A stretch of 64,000 nucleotides of DNA from positions 413,023 through 477,022 of the forward strand of contig NZ_JAAGOB010000003.1 in the NCBI RefSeq assembly GCF_010550695.1, read 5' to 3'. The position numbers were made by a program, and so were the translations under genes. Numbering within the stretch: position 1 is the first letter of the stretch; every line of letters starts with the position of its first letter. Shown here piece by piece: positions 5,929 to 15,100 of this stretch. The DNA comes from Phytoactinopolyspora alkaliphila (GTDB taxonomy: Bacteria > Actinomycetota > Actinomycetes > Jiangellales > Jiangellaceae). The notes under the pieces are model-generated. The model was not told the DNA's origin, ran no database searches, and worked only from the letters and a program-made list of their open reading frames with translations.

Positions 5929-8790
5929 ATGGCCACGGTCATCGAATGTGCTCTCGCTGGGCTGACACCGAGGATCAGGCGTGGCGTCCTTGACGTCGAC
6001 ATGCGCTGGGTATACCCGAGTGACGACACCGCGCCCGTCGCCGTCGCTCCCACTACTGGCGAGCCTGCTAACCCGGCGTGCGCGGAAGTCGATGCCACAG
6101 ATGTCGACACTGATGACGGTGGTACGGGCGATGACTCCAGAACCAGTGATGCGGGGTCGGCCGACGGCGCGGATGGCGACGTCGTGGCCACCGGTATGAG
6201 TGACGATGTCGTGGCCACCGGCGGCGCGGATAGCGAGGTCCTGACCACCGGTATCAATGACGTCGTGACCACCGGCGTGAACAGCGATGTTGTGATCACT
6301 GGCTGCGAGAGTGAGGATGGTGCTTCCACCTCGGGCGCAGCAGAGGGCGAGCGGGCGAACGAGGGTGACGGCTACCCTAGGCGGTCCGGCGAAGAGCACA
6401 CGTTCGGCGAGTCGGGCCGGGCTGCCCCACGTCCTGAGTCGGCCGGTGCTGGAGTGCCTTCTGGATTGGCGGCGATGCCGCCTGGTCCGCAACTGGGTGC
6501 CATCCTCGACAACCTTGCCGTTCAGGTCGTGCCGGGTCGTGACACGGTCGACGTGATGACGGCAACGTACCGACAGCTCTGCCACCACCAAGCAGTCTTC
6601 CTGGAAGCGTTGCTCGAGACAGGGATGCGTGAGGCGCTCTCGTCGGAGACGGTTTCACGGGTCCAAGCCCCCAGTGAGTTCGCCGCGCAGGAGGCGCGTG
6701 CAGCGCTTGTCTGGTCTCGCAGGCGTGCCGACACCACGTTCGCCTTCGCCTGGGATGTGCACCATCGTCTCCCCATGCTGGGTGAGGCTATGTTCGCCGG
6801 CCTTCTTGACGAGCCTCGCGCTCGGGCGTTCACACAATGGACGTCCGGCCTGACCGACGATCAGGCCGCACAGATCGTCGCGGAGCTTCTGCCGCAGGCG
6901 CCGGGATTGCTCGTCGGGGCGTTGATCGACCGAATCAAGCGAATGGCAATCGCCATCGATCCCGAGTGGGCTGAACGAAAGTACCGCCGCGCGGTGCGAG
7001 GCCGCCGGGTAGAAGGCAGCCGCAATGAGGACGGCACGGCGAACATCAGTGGACTGGATCTACCCGTCGACCGGGCGGCCGCCGCAGGAGACCGGGTCGA
7101 CGTTCTGGCCAGGGCCTGCAAGCGGGCGGGCGACAGGCGGAGAATCCAGCACGTGCGCGTCGACATCTTCCTCGGCATGCTTGACGGTTCTTTTGAGCGC
7201 ATGAGCGACGACGACATCGTCGCCTGCGTCGTTGCGAACCCCTTTGTGAATGATCAACATTTCGGAAACCAAGAGACCGCGCCATCGGACGGCACCTCTG
7301 ACAACTCGCCACGCAGCAGCGGGGGCGGCAACCGTGCCGACCGCGACGGCGTTGACGGCAGCGATGGTGAGGACGCCAGCGGCGACGGAGGCGGCGACGG
7401 AGGCGGCGACGGAGGCGGCGACGGAGGTGTGGATAGCGGAGGTCCAGGAGGTAGCCCGTCTCCAGGAGGTGGCCGGGGTCCAGCGGGTCGCGGGGGTCCA
7501 GGAGGTGGCCGAGGCTCAGCGGGTGGCGGTGGTCGAGCGGGTGGCGATGGTCCAGCGGGTGACGGTTCCCCGGACGGTGACGGCACGCGGCAACGTGGCT
7601 CGCGAGACATTGGCACGGCCGGAAATAAGGCCCCAACGGCGGGTCGGGCATGGTCTGTCCGTGAGCTGCGGGTGGAGATCGCGACGATGCTCGGGTGGAA
7701 CGAGCACCCGGGGGAGATCGTCGGTTGGGACTTCATCACAGCTGTCTTGGCGCGCCAGACGATCAGCACGATGCATGGCGCGGAATGGCGGTGGGTGGTC
7801 TGCGACGAGCGCGGGCGACCCGTTGGCTGCGGCATCACTACGGCACGACCGGCCACGGCGCATTTCGCCGCGGCACGGGTCTCGCGTGACCCCGGGCGAC
7901 GCCGTGGCATCGTCGAGCTACACGTCAAGGTCGCAGAGTTGGAACGGATGCGCCTCACCTGCGGCGAGAATGCTGAGTGGGCAGGTGTTGTCGCCGATGT
8001 GATGCGGCGATATCGAGAGGCTGAAGGCGGGCTTGGCCACGATCGGGAACCAGGCGACGCTTCGTCGAGTGTGGGTGGAGCCGCGTTCCGAGCGGATGTA
8101 CGCCGAGCCTATAGGCGAAGCCCTGACGCGGGGCTCCGTCGCGCGATCCAGGTCCGCGACCGGGATTGCGTCCATCCGGCTTGCCGGGCTCCGGCCACTC
8201 GCTCTGACCAGGATCACGCACGAGCCCGCTCCAGCGGTGGGCTGACGAATCACCAGAACCTGGGCTCGTGCTGCCGGTTCGATCATCGACTGAAGCATGA
8301 CGGCGGATGGCGCGTCCACAAGCCCGATCCACACGTGACGGTATGGATCAGCCCGCTCGGCCACACCTATGTCAATCGGACACCGCCGGTGATGCCGCCG
8401 GTACCTCGGCCCAGGCCTGCTCGTCGTTGCGTGGAGCCGGATGTCCTCGAGAGTGTGCGGGAACGTCTCCAAGCGAGCAGCGTCCCGCCGACCAAGAGCG
8501 CCCGCGTTCCGGAAGATCCGGCCGGAATGTGCCGCGGTGTCCACGAGCGCGGTGGATCGGAGAGGGGCGACTGCGGCTGTTACGGCCATTGCGGCTGTCG
8601 GGAAGCGCCGCTGATTGCTCCTCGGTATGGCTCCGTGCGTACCGTCACGAGAAGTGCTCCGGCTGTAGCTCGGACTAGGGCCGCCCACGTGCATCCCGGT
8701 CATGAGCACGCATTCTTGCGGGGATGTCCGAGGAGCGATATGGATGCCAAGGCAGCCGGCGCGGACGGCACCGACATTCCACCGTTCTGA
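5929..8790 (+). CDS. DUF222 (13E12 repeat) protein with C-terminal HNH endonuclease domain
   Basis: The 953-residue product has five zones: an N-terminal region with degenerate 10-12 residue repeats around D-V-V-A-T-G (residues about 84-125), a DUF222 domain starting near residue 185, a Gly/Asp/Pro-rich low-complexity linker (about residues 480-560, from 12-base GGAGGCGGCGAC repeats in the DNA), the rest of the DUF222-type region, and an HNH nuclease domain (about residues 737-790) with C-V-H-P-A-C, DQDHARA, NHQNLG and CRFDHRLKH. A Cys-rich tail follows. ATG 5929 is chosen because GGAGGG at 5915-5920 precedes it. 13E12-type proteins are usually 400-600 residues, so this one is roughly doubled by low-complexity inserts. 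A LexA box lies 113 bases upstream, suggesting induction by DNA damage. The cleavage target is unknown. Confidence 0.85.
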   Translation: MATVIECALAGLTPRIRRGVLDVDMRWVYPSDDTAPVAVAPTTGEPANPACAEVDATDVDTDDGGTGDDSRTSDAGSADGADGDVVATGMSDDVVATGGADSEVLTTGINDVVTTGVNSDVVITGCESEDGASTSGAAEGERANEGDGYPRRSGEEHTFGESGRAAPRPESAGAGVPSGLAAMPPGPQLGAILDNLAVQVVPGRDTVDVMTATYRQLCHHQAVFLEALLETGMREALSSETVSRVQAPSEFAAQEARAALVWSRRRADTTFAFAWDVHHRLPMLGEAMFAGLLDEPRARAFTQWTSGLTDDQAAQIVAELLPQAPGLLVGALIDRIKRMAIAIDPEWAERKYRRAVRGRRVEGSRNEDGTANISGLDLPVDRAAAAGDRVDVLARACKRAGDRRRIQHVRVDIFLGMLDGSFERMSDDDIVACVVANPFVNDQHFGNQETAPSDGTSDNSPRSSGGGNRADRDGVDGSDGEDASGDGGGDGGGDGGGDGGVDSGGPGGSPSPGGGRGPAGRGGPGGGRGSAGGGGRAGGDGPAGDGSPDGDGTRQRGSRDIGTAGNKAPTAGRAWSVRELRVEIATMLGWNEHPGEIVGWDFITAVLARQTISTMHGAEWRWVVCDERGRPVGCGITTARPATAHFAAARVSRDPGRRRGIVELHVKVAELERMRLTCGENAEWAGVVADVMRRYREAEGGLGHDREPGDASSSVGGAAFRADVRRAYRRSPDAGLRRAIQVRDRDCVHPACRAPATRSDQDHARARSSGGLTNHQNLGSCCRFDHRLKHDGGWRVHKPDPHVTVWISPLGHTYVNRTPPVMPPVPRPRPARRCVEPDVLESVRERLQASSVPPTKSARVPEDPAGMCRGVHERGGSERGDCGCYGHCGCREAPLIAPRYGSVRTVTRSAPAVARTRAAHVHPGHEHAFLRGCPRSDMDAKAAGADGTDIPPF
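6175..6305 (+). repeat. Degenerate in-frame repeats in the DUF222 gene
   Basis: Four imperfect copies of a block encoding D-V-V-(A/T)-T-G followed by a few variable residues occur in the N-terminal part of the gene, with recurring DNA GTCGTGGCCACCGG or GTCGTGACCACCGG. They are spaced by about 30 bases and stay in frame. Confidence 0.6.
7385..7580 (+). repeat. Gly-rich low-complexity repeat region in the DUF222 gene
   Basis: Tandem GGAGGCGGCGAC units (about 7385-7425) pass into imperfect 15-18 base units built on GGTCCAGCGGGTGGC or GGTCCAGGAGGTGGC. They encode a flexible Gly/Asp/Pro linker between the two halves of the protein. Such tracts change length by slippage. Confidence 0.75.
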
Positions 8791-8957
8791 CACCGGGCAG
8801 CGGGCACCGGGCAAGCCGGGGACCGGGCAGCCGGACAAGCCGGGTAGCGGGCAAGCCGGGCACCGGGCACCGGACAAGCCGGGCGGCGGGTAGCCGGACA
8901 AGTCGGGCGGCGGGCACTGGGCAAGCCGGGCAAGCCGGGCAGCCGGCAACCGGGGAG
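8791..8957. repeat. GC-rich degenerate tandem repeat
   Basis: Directly after the DUF222/HNH stop codon, about 165 bases consist of shuffled units such as ACCGGGCAAGCCGGGC, GCCGGACAAGCCGGG and AGCGGGCACCGGGCA. The array fills most of the gap to the next gene. Short open frames through it are composition artefacts. It could form strong secondary structure that ends transcription. Confidence 0.8.
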
Positions 8958-9048
8958 CTGACCTTGCGGCACGGTCTCGTCACTGTGGACATGCGAGGCC
9001 GCGTGGTTCTGCCAAGATTTCGGTCGGCGATGGCCCAAACTTGAACAC

Positions 9049-12000
9049 GTGAAACCTCGCACCGGGCCCGTGTCCTTCGTGGGCCGTCGTCACGAGCTTG
9101 CTGTGATGACCGCTGCGCTAGATGACGCACCGGCGTTGGTTCTCCTCGAGGGTGAAGCCGGAATCGGAAAGACTAGGCTGATCCACGAATGCCTGGCCGC
9201 GCGACCGGTGAAGCCGCACACACTGCAGGTCACATGTCCGCCTTTGCTGGAGCCGTTTCCTCTCGGGGCCGTGGTCGACGCGCTCCAGGCGACCCTCCGC
9301 GAAACGATGCGAAAGATCGCGGACGGCACGGCTGGAATCGAACTGAGCCCGCTGACGGGTGCCCTGCGGCCGTTGTTTCCAGAGTGGGCAGAGGCGTTGC
9401 CGCCTGCCATGGAGTCTCTCGACGATCCGAAGGCCACGCGGCACCGGCTGCTGCGTGCGTTGATGGAGCTGATCGAACGCTGTGGCGTGAACGTGCTCGT
9501 CTTCGACGACGCCCATTGGGCGGACGCGGCGTCGTTGGAGCTCTTGCTCATGCTGGCGGCCTCGCCGTTGCGGAGGATGAACCTGATCGTTTCCTACCGT
9601 TCCACCGACGTCCCGGCTGGGTCGGTTCTGCGCCGTCTCACGTCGAGTTCCGCGGCCCGGACAGGCTCGGCGCGTATCGTCTTGGAGCCGCTGACCGTCA
9701 CGGAGACGACGCAGATGATCGCCGGCGTCTTCGAGACCCGACAGGTATCTGGCGAGTTCGCCACATTCATCCACGAACGCACCGCTGGTTTGCCCTTGGC
9801 CCTGGAAGAGACGATGTGGCTGCTGCGTGACCGAGGCGACATCTTTCCAGCGGCCGACGGGTGGGGGAGACGGGCGTTGAGCGAGCTGCAGGTGCCGCCC
9901 ACGGTGCGTGACTCGGTCCTGGAGCGGGTCGAACGGCTCGACCCGGCCGCGCAGCGCGTGCTTGAAGCCGCCGCGACGTTTGGCGAACCAGCCGGCGAGC
10001 CGGCCCTGGGCGCGGTGAGCGAACTCGACGCGGAGCACGCCAGGCGTGGGCTCGCCGCCGCATTGAGTTCGGGGTTGCTCATCGAAACCGAACCCGACCA
10101 GTTCGTCTGCCGGCACGCATTGGCTTCACGCGCGGTAGAGGAGGCGGTTCCGGCATCAGAGCGACGACGCATGCATCGCCGCGCGGCAGAGGCGCTCGCG
10201 GGAATGGAGCCGGTGCCTGTGGCGCGGCTGTGCCGGCACTACCGCGAAGCCGGAGACGTCGGCCGTTGGGCCGAGTACGCGGAGGCCGCCGCTGCCCGGG
10301 CTTTGGAATCCGGAGACGACCATGCGGCCGTAGTGTTCCTGTATGACGTGGTGACGACCGCGGAGCTCTCTTCGGACCTGATGATCCGGCTGGCCCGGAA
10401 GCTGGGTGAAGCGGCGGCGTGGGGCGGAGCCTCCCTCGGCACCATGGGGCGACGGGTCTGTGACGCGTTGAGCGCCGTGCTGGATGCCGTCGATGTCCCG
10501 GCTGTGGATCGGGGCGAGGTCCGGCTACTTCTCGGCCGCCTGCACCTGCAGTTGGGCGAGTTCGAGACCGCAGTGCGCGAGATCGAGGCTGCGGTAGCGG
10601 AACTGGACGAACGTCCCGACCTCGGGGCTCGGGCGATGATCTCGCTGGCGTTTCCCCGGGGGCACGACTGGCCGGCCAGTCGCCATCGCTCGTGGCTGGA
10701 TCGCGCGGTGGCGCTCAGATCGCGCGTGAGTTCACGTGACGAACGCATCTGGCTCGCCGTCGACCGTGCCAGCGTGCTGCTGATGCTGGGCGACGACGCC
10801 GGTTGGGTCGCCGTGGACGAAATCGAAGACCGGAACACGGATGAGGACGGCGACGAGACCGGGCCCGCCACCCTGTTCGAGCTGCGGCAGATCGCCAGAG
10901 GCTTGATGAACGCCGGGCATTTCGCGATCGCGTGGGGCCGCTACGCCGAGTCACGACGACGGTTGACCGCGGCCGTGGACCTCATGCGAAGTTCGGGGTA
11001 CGGCCGGTTGGTGAACTCCGCCCAGCTGACCGTGGCACATCTGGACTGGCAGACCGGGGCATGGACGGGTCTCGCGGACCGGATCCGCCAACTGGCCCAG
11101 GACGAAGACACCCTCCCGGAAGCGCAGCTGGAGGCCGCGCTGTTGCTCGGACTGCTCGATCTCAGCACAGGCAAGCGGCAGTCCGCGCACGAACGGTTGC
11201 GAAACGTGCTCGACGAGGCGATCCGGCGGGGGCTGATCGACGTGCAGGGGCTGCCGGCGGCGGCCCTTGGCCGGCTCCATCTGGCCGACGGTGCGCCGGA
11301 CCGTGCCGTGGCCGTCACCCAGCCGGTCGTGGAACTGATCGACCGGAAGGACATGTGGCTGTGGGCGACGGATGTCATGCCCGTATTCCTGGACGCGCTG
11401 GTCGCGGCCGGCGACACCGAAGCTGTGGCCGCTTGGGCGAGGCGTTTCACCGCTGGTTTAGGAGACCGGCACGCACCGGCACCACAGGCCGCGGCGCGTC
11501 TGTGCCAGGCGGTGGCTATCGAAGCCGCTGGTCGGCCTGGACGCGCCGCGGCCCTGTTCGGCGACGTGGCCCGGGAATGGCGGGATCTGCCGCGGCCGTA
11601 CGACGGGCTCCTCACGATGGAGCGCAGGGGGCGCGCGCTACTGTCGGCCGGCGACGAGGCGGGTGCGGTCGACACGCTGGTCCCGACTCAGCGTGCGCTC
11701 GTGGACGCGGGCGCACGGTGGGACGCCGACAGGGTCGCCCACCTGCTGCGCAGACACGGTGTCGAGGTGGCCCGGGCATGGCGTGGAGGGCGCCGGGGTT
11801 ACGGAGATCAGCTGTCGCCACGCGAACTGGAGGTGGTCCGGCTCGTCGCTACCGGCCTGACCAGCCGCAAGGTGGCCGAGACGCTGTTTCTCTCACCTCG
11901 GACGGTTGACCGCCACCTCAGTTCGGCGATGCGAAAGCTGGATGTCAGCTCGCGGGCGGCATTGGCGCTCGCGGCCAGTGACACCGGCCTCCTCGATCTT

Positions 12001-12120
12001 GACCATGCCTACTCCGCAGCCGCGGGGACTGGTCAGGCGTCCGCCAGCTCATCCGACCATGAGCACACCAGAACGGAGAGCACAGCGTCGGAATCCAGCC
12101 CCGAGTCCAATATTGGGTAA
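9049..12120 (+). CDS. Large ATP-binding LuxR-family (LAL) regulator
   Basis: The 1023-residue protein follows the LAL/MalT-like plan: an N-terminal AAA/NB-ARC-type ATPase with Walker A GEAGIGKT (residues 35-42) and Walker B VLVFDDAHWAD (about 150-160), a long helical middle likely built of TPR-like repeats, and a C-terminal LuxR helix-turn-helix at about 920-985 (LSPRELEVVRLVATGLTSRK, then SPRTVDRHLSSAMRKL). Such regulators are ATP-driven switches that activate transcription on binding a signal; the inducer is unknown. GTG 9049 has no obvious ribosome binding site and could be leaderless. It lies 74 bases upstream of a secreted subtilase gene in the same direction, which is a candidate target. 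Confidence 0.9.
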   Translation: MKPRTGPVSFVGRRHELAVMTAALDDAPALVLLEGEAGIGKTRLIHECLAARPVKPHTLQVTCPPLLEPFPLGAVVDALQATLRETMRKIADGTAGIELSPLTGALRPLFPEWAEALPPAMESLDDPKATRHRLLRALMELIERCGVNVLVFDDAHWADAASLELLLMLAASPLRRMNLIVSYRSTDVPAGSVLRRLTSSSAARTGSARIVLEPLTVTETTQMIAGVFETRQVSGEFATFIHERTAGLPLALEETMWLLRDRGDIFPAADGWGRRALSELQVPPTVRDSVLERVERLDPAAQRVLEAAATFGEPAGEPALGAVSELDAEHARRGLAAALSSGLLIETEPDQFVCRHALASRAVEEAVPASERRRMHRRAAEALAGMEPVPVARLCRHYREAGDVGRWAEYAEAAAARALESGDDHAAVVFLYDVVTTAELSSDLMIRLARKLGEAAAWGGASLGTMGRRVCDALSAVLDAVDVPAVDRGEVRLLLGRLHLQLGEFETAVREIEAAVAELDERPDLGARAMISLAFPRGHDWPASRHRSWLDRAVALRSRVSSRDERIWLAVDRASVLLMLGDDAGWVAVDEIEDRNTDEDGDETGPATLFELRQIARGLMNAGHFAIAWGRYAESRRRLTAAVDLMRSSGYGRLVNSAQLTVAHLDWQTGAWTGLADRIRQLAQDEDTLPEAQLEAALLLGLLDLSTGKRQSAHERLRNVLDEAIRRGLIDVQGLPAAALGRLHLADGAPDRAVAVTQPVVELIDRKDMWLWATDVMPVFLDALVAAGDTEAVAAWARRFTAGLGDRHAPAPQAAARLCQAVAIEAAGRPGRAAALFGDVAREWRDLPRPYDGLLTMERRGRALLSAGDEAGAVDTLVPTQRALVDAGARWDADRVAHLLRRHGVEVARAWRGGRRGYGDQLSPRELEVVRLVATGLTSRKVAETLFLSPRTVDRHLSSAMRKLDVSSRAALALAASDTGLLDLDHAYSAAAGTGQASASSSDHEHTRTESTASESSPESNIG
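12107..12116. promoter_or_regulatory. 10-bp palindrome upstream of the protease gene
   Basis: CCAATATTGG is a perfect palindrome overlapping the end of the regulator gene, 79 bases before the protease start. It is followed by AT-rich DNA. It could be an operator, but no factor is known. Confidence 0.3.
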
Positions 12121-12194
12121 TTTGCTCAATCGCAACCCTCGTGCGGGTGCGCAAGGCTGATTCACTGCCGTGACCCCGCTGAAAACGAGGACTC

Positions 12195-15100
12195 ATGCAC
12201 ATCTTGCGCGCATTCCGGTCAGGTCGCCGTCCCCGCGCCGTCGGGCTGGCGATCGTCGTGCTGCTGGTCCTGACGGGAGGCACCCTCCTGCCCGCGGCGA
12301 GCCAGCCGGATCCCCGGGCGAGTGGTGCGGCGGCTGCGCCGAGCCAGCCGGAAACTGCGCCGAGTAACCTGGTTGCCAGTTCCAGCCATCCGGAGACATC
12401 GCTAGCCGGCCTGTCTGGACCGGCCGGGCCGACCGGGAGCTGGCCCGGGAGCGGAGCCGGGAGCGTGCCACGAGGCACGTATCGAGTGACGCTCGTGACC
12501 GGCGATGTCGTCGTACTGCAGGTCTCGGCCGACGGCGTGCAGAGCGTGCTGGAGTATCAAGCGCCTGCGGTGGCGGGACCGCAGGGACACGCGTCGCCGG
12601 GCCCGGAGGGCGTGCGAACCGCTCCGGCGCCTCGGGTCGACGAGCGAGACGGCCACCTCCACGTCATCCCGGCCGAGGCCGAGCCATATCTGGCTTCGGG
12701 TGTCCTGGATCCGCGGCTGTTCAACGTCTCGCTCCTGGTCGAGCAGGGGTATCACGACGACGCCACCGGCGAGCTTCCGCTGATGCTGCTCGCGCCCGAC
12801 GGGCCGTCGACGATGGACGCGGTGCCGACGCCCCGTGGAGTCCGCGAGGAGCGGCAGTTGCCCAGCATCGGAGCGATCTCGGTATCCGCGGAGAAGCAAC
12901 GGCTGCGGGAGACATGGGAATCGCTGCGAGGACGGGAGCCGGCACCGCTCGACGCATCGGGCGCGGAGCTTTCCACCGTCAGCGGTATCTGGCTGAACGG
13001 CAAAGTGACCGCTGCTCTCGATGAGAGCGCGGCCCAGGTCGGGGCACCAGAAGCATGGGACTCCGGATACGACGGCAGCGGTGTCACCGTGGCGGTGCTG
13101 GACTCCGGTTACGATCCGAACCATCCAGACCTGGTCGGGCAGGTCGTCGCCGCACAGGATTTCACCGACGTGATACCAGGCGAGCCGGGCCCCGGCGATC
13201 CCGACCCGGGCGAGCCGCTGCCTGAAGAGCAGTTGCCCGAAGAGCAGCTTCCAGGCGAGAACACCGGGGACAGCACGGCCACGGGAGATGCCGGGAACGC
13301 CGCCGGCACGGCACGCGGCGACGCTGTCGCCGCCGACGCGAACGGTCACGGGACGCACGTGGCCGCCACCATCGCCGGAACCGGGGCGGCCTCGAACGGT
13401 GCGTACACCGGCATAGCTCCGGGCGCCAAGCTGCTGATCGGCAAAGTCCTCAACGACGCCGGGTCCGGAATGGAGGACTGGATCATCGCCTCCATGGAGT
13501 GGGCGGTGGCCGAGGGCGCAGACGTGGTCAACATGAGCCTGGGCACGCCCTACACCACCGACGGCACCGATCCGATGAGCCAGGCCGTCAACCGCCTAAG
13601 CGAGTCGTCGAACTCGTTGTTCGTGGTGGCCGCCGGCAACATGGGTCCTCAAGACGAGAGCGTGACATCGCCGGGCGCTGCGACGGAGGCGCTGACCGTG
13701 GGCGCGGTCACGAAGGACGACCGGATAGCCGACTTCTCGTCCCGCGGGCCGCGGGTGGGCGACGGCGCGTTGAAACCGGAGATCGTGGCACCAGGAGTGG
13801 ACATCGTCGCCGCACGGGCTAGCGGGACCTCGCTGGGCAACCTGCTCGATGAGCACTACACGTCGCTGAACGGCACGTCGATGGCGGCTCCGCACGTTGC
13901 TGGCGCCGCGGCGATCCTGGCGCAGCAACGACCCGACCTGGGTGGGCGGGATCTCAAGAACCGGCTGATCTCCACCAGCCAGCCCCTCGAGGGCGTGCGG
14001 TTGCCGCATCAGGGTGCGGGACGACTGGACGTGATGAGCGCCGTCGACGACACCGTCTCGGTCGACGAGAGCGTCCTTACCCTCGGTGAACTGCCGGAAA
14101 AGGGTGAGGTGGTGCGGACGCTGACATTCCACAACCCCCTCGACCGCAAGGTCACGCTTCGACTCTCCGGCGCCCTCTCCCGGCACGGCGACGACGGGAA
14201 AGGCAAGCCCGTTCTGCGTTTCCGGAAGCCCGTTCTCAGCATTCCGGCCGGTGGCGAAGCGAGCACCGACGTGCGCTTCACCGCCGAGGGCATCGAGGGT
14301 GGCACCTACACGGGGCATATCGTCGGGACCGATCCGCGCAACCGTGAGAACGACGTGCGCGCCGTAACCTCGTTCACCGTGCCGCGTCCCCTTCACGAAC
14401 TGACCGTCGAGGCAGTCGACCGGCGCGGTGACCCCGCGAACGTCGTCGTCGACGTGTGGAACAACGAATCGGAGGAGTACGGGCGGTTCTTCGGGCCCGA
14501 GGGACGCGCGACCGGCCTGGTCCCCGAAGGCGACTACACGGTGGTGACCACGATCGACACGCCCGACGGCCCGGGCGCGGCTCCGGGCCATACCTTGGCC
14601 GGCGACCCGGACGTGACCATCGCCGGTGATGTTGACCTGCACTACGATGCGGCAGGCGCTGAACCGGTCCGGGTGGAGACCGAACTCGAGACGGACCTGG
14701 ACATGTACCACTTCACCTGGAACCGGGAGATCGACGGCCGGGCAGCGACGCCGTTCCCGACCACTGGACTCTTCGGCGACGAGCTGTCGGTGTTTCCCAG
14801 CCCGGAACCGCAGGAAGGCACGTTCGAGTTCGCCTCGACGTGGCAGTTCGTCGAGCCGATCATCTCCGCGGACCTCACCGGCCCGCAGGGCTTCGAGCTC
14901 ACAACCACGCCCTACCTGTCGCAGACCGCTCGCCCGTTCGTCGGCGAGGCGGACCTACCGATCGTCTACGCCGGAACCGGGACACCCGACGAGCTGGCCG
15001 CGGTGGACGTGGAGGGAGCGGCAGTGCTCGTCACGCGGGCGGGCGACGGTGACATCGATCAGTGGGTCCGCGATGTCGAGGACGCCGGTGCCGCCCTCGT

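Noticed and set aside
8791..8957. CRISPR or coding repeat after the nuclease gene
   Set aside because: Units are contiguous with no spacers and shuffled in order; frames through them give low-complexity peptides only.
12402..13358. Long antisense frames inside the subtilase gene, and similar ones elsewhere (for example 112-1260, 13596-14711, 2934-4079)
   Set aside because: Typical antisense shadows in high-GC DNA: Arg/His/Val-rich, without recognisable domains and fully contained in well-supported genes.
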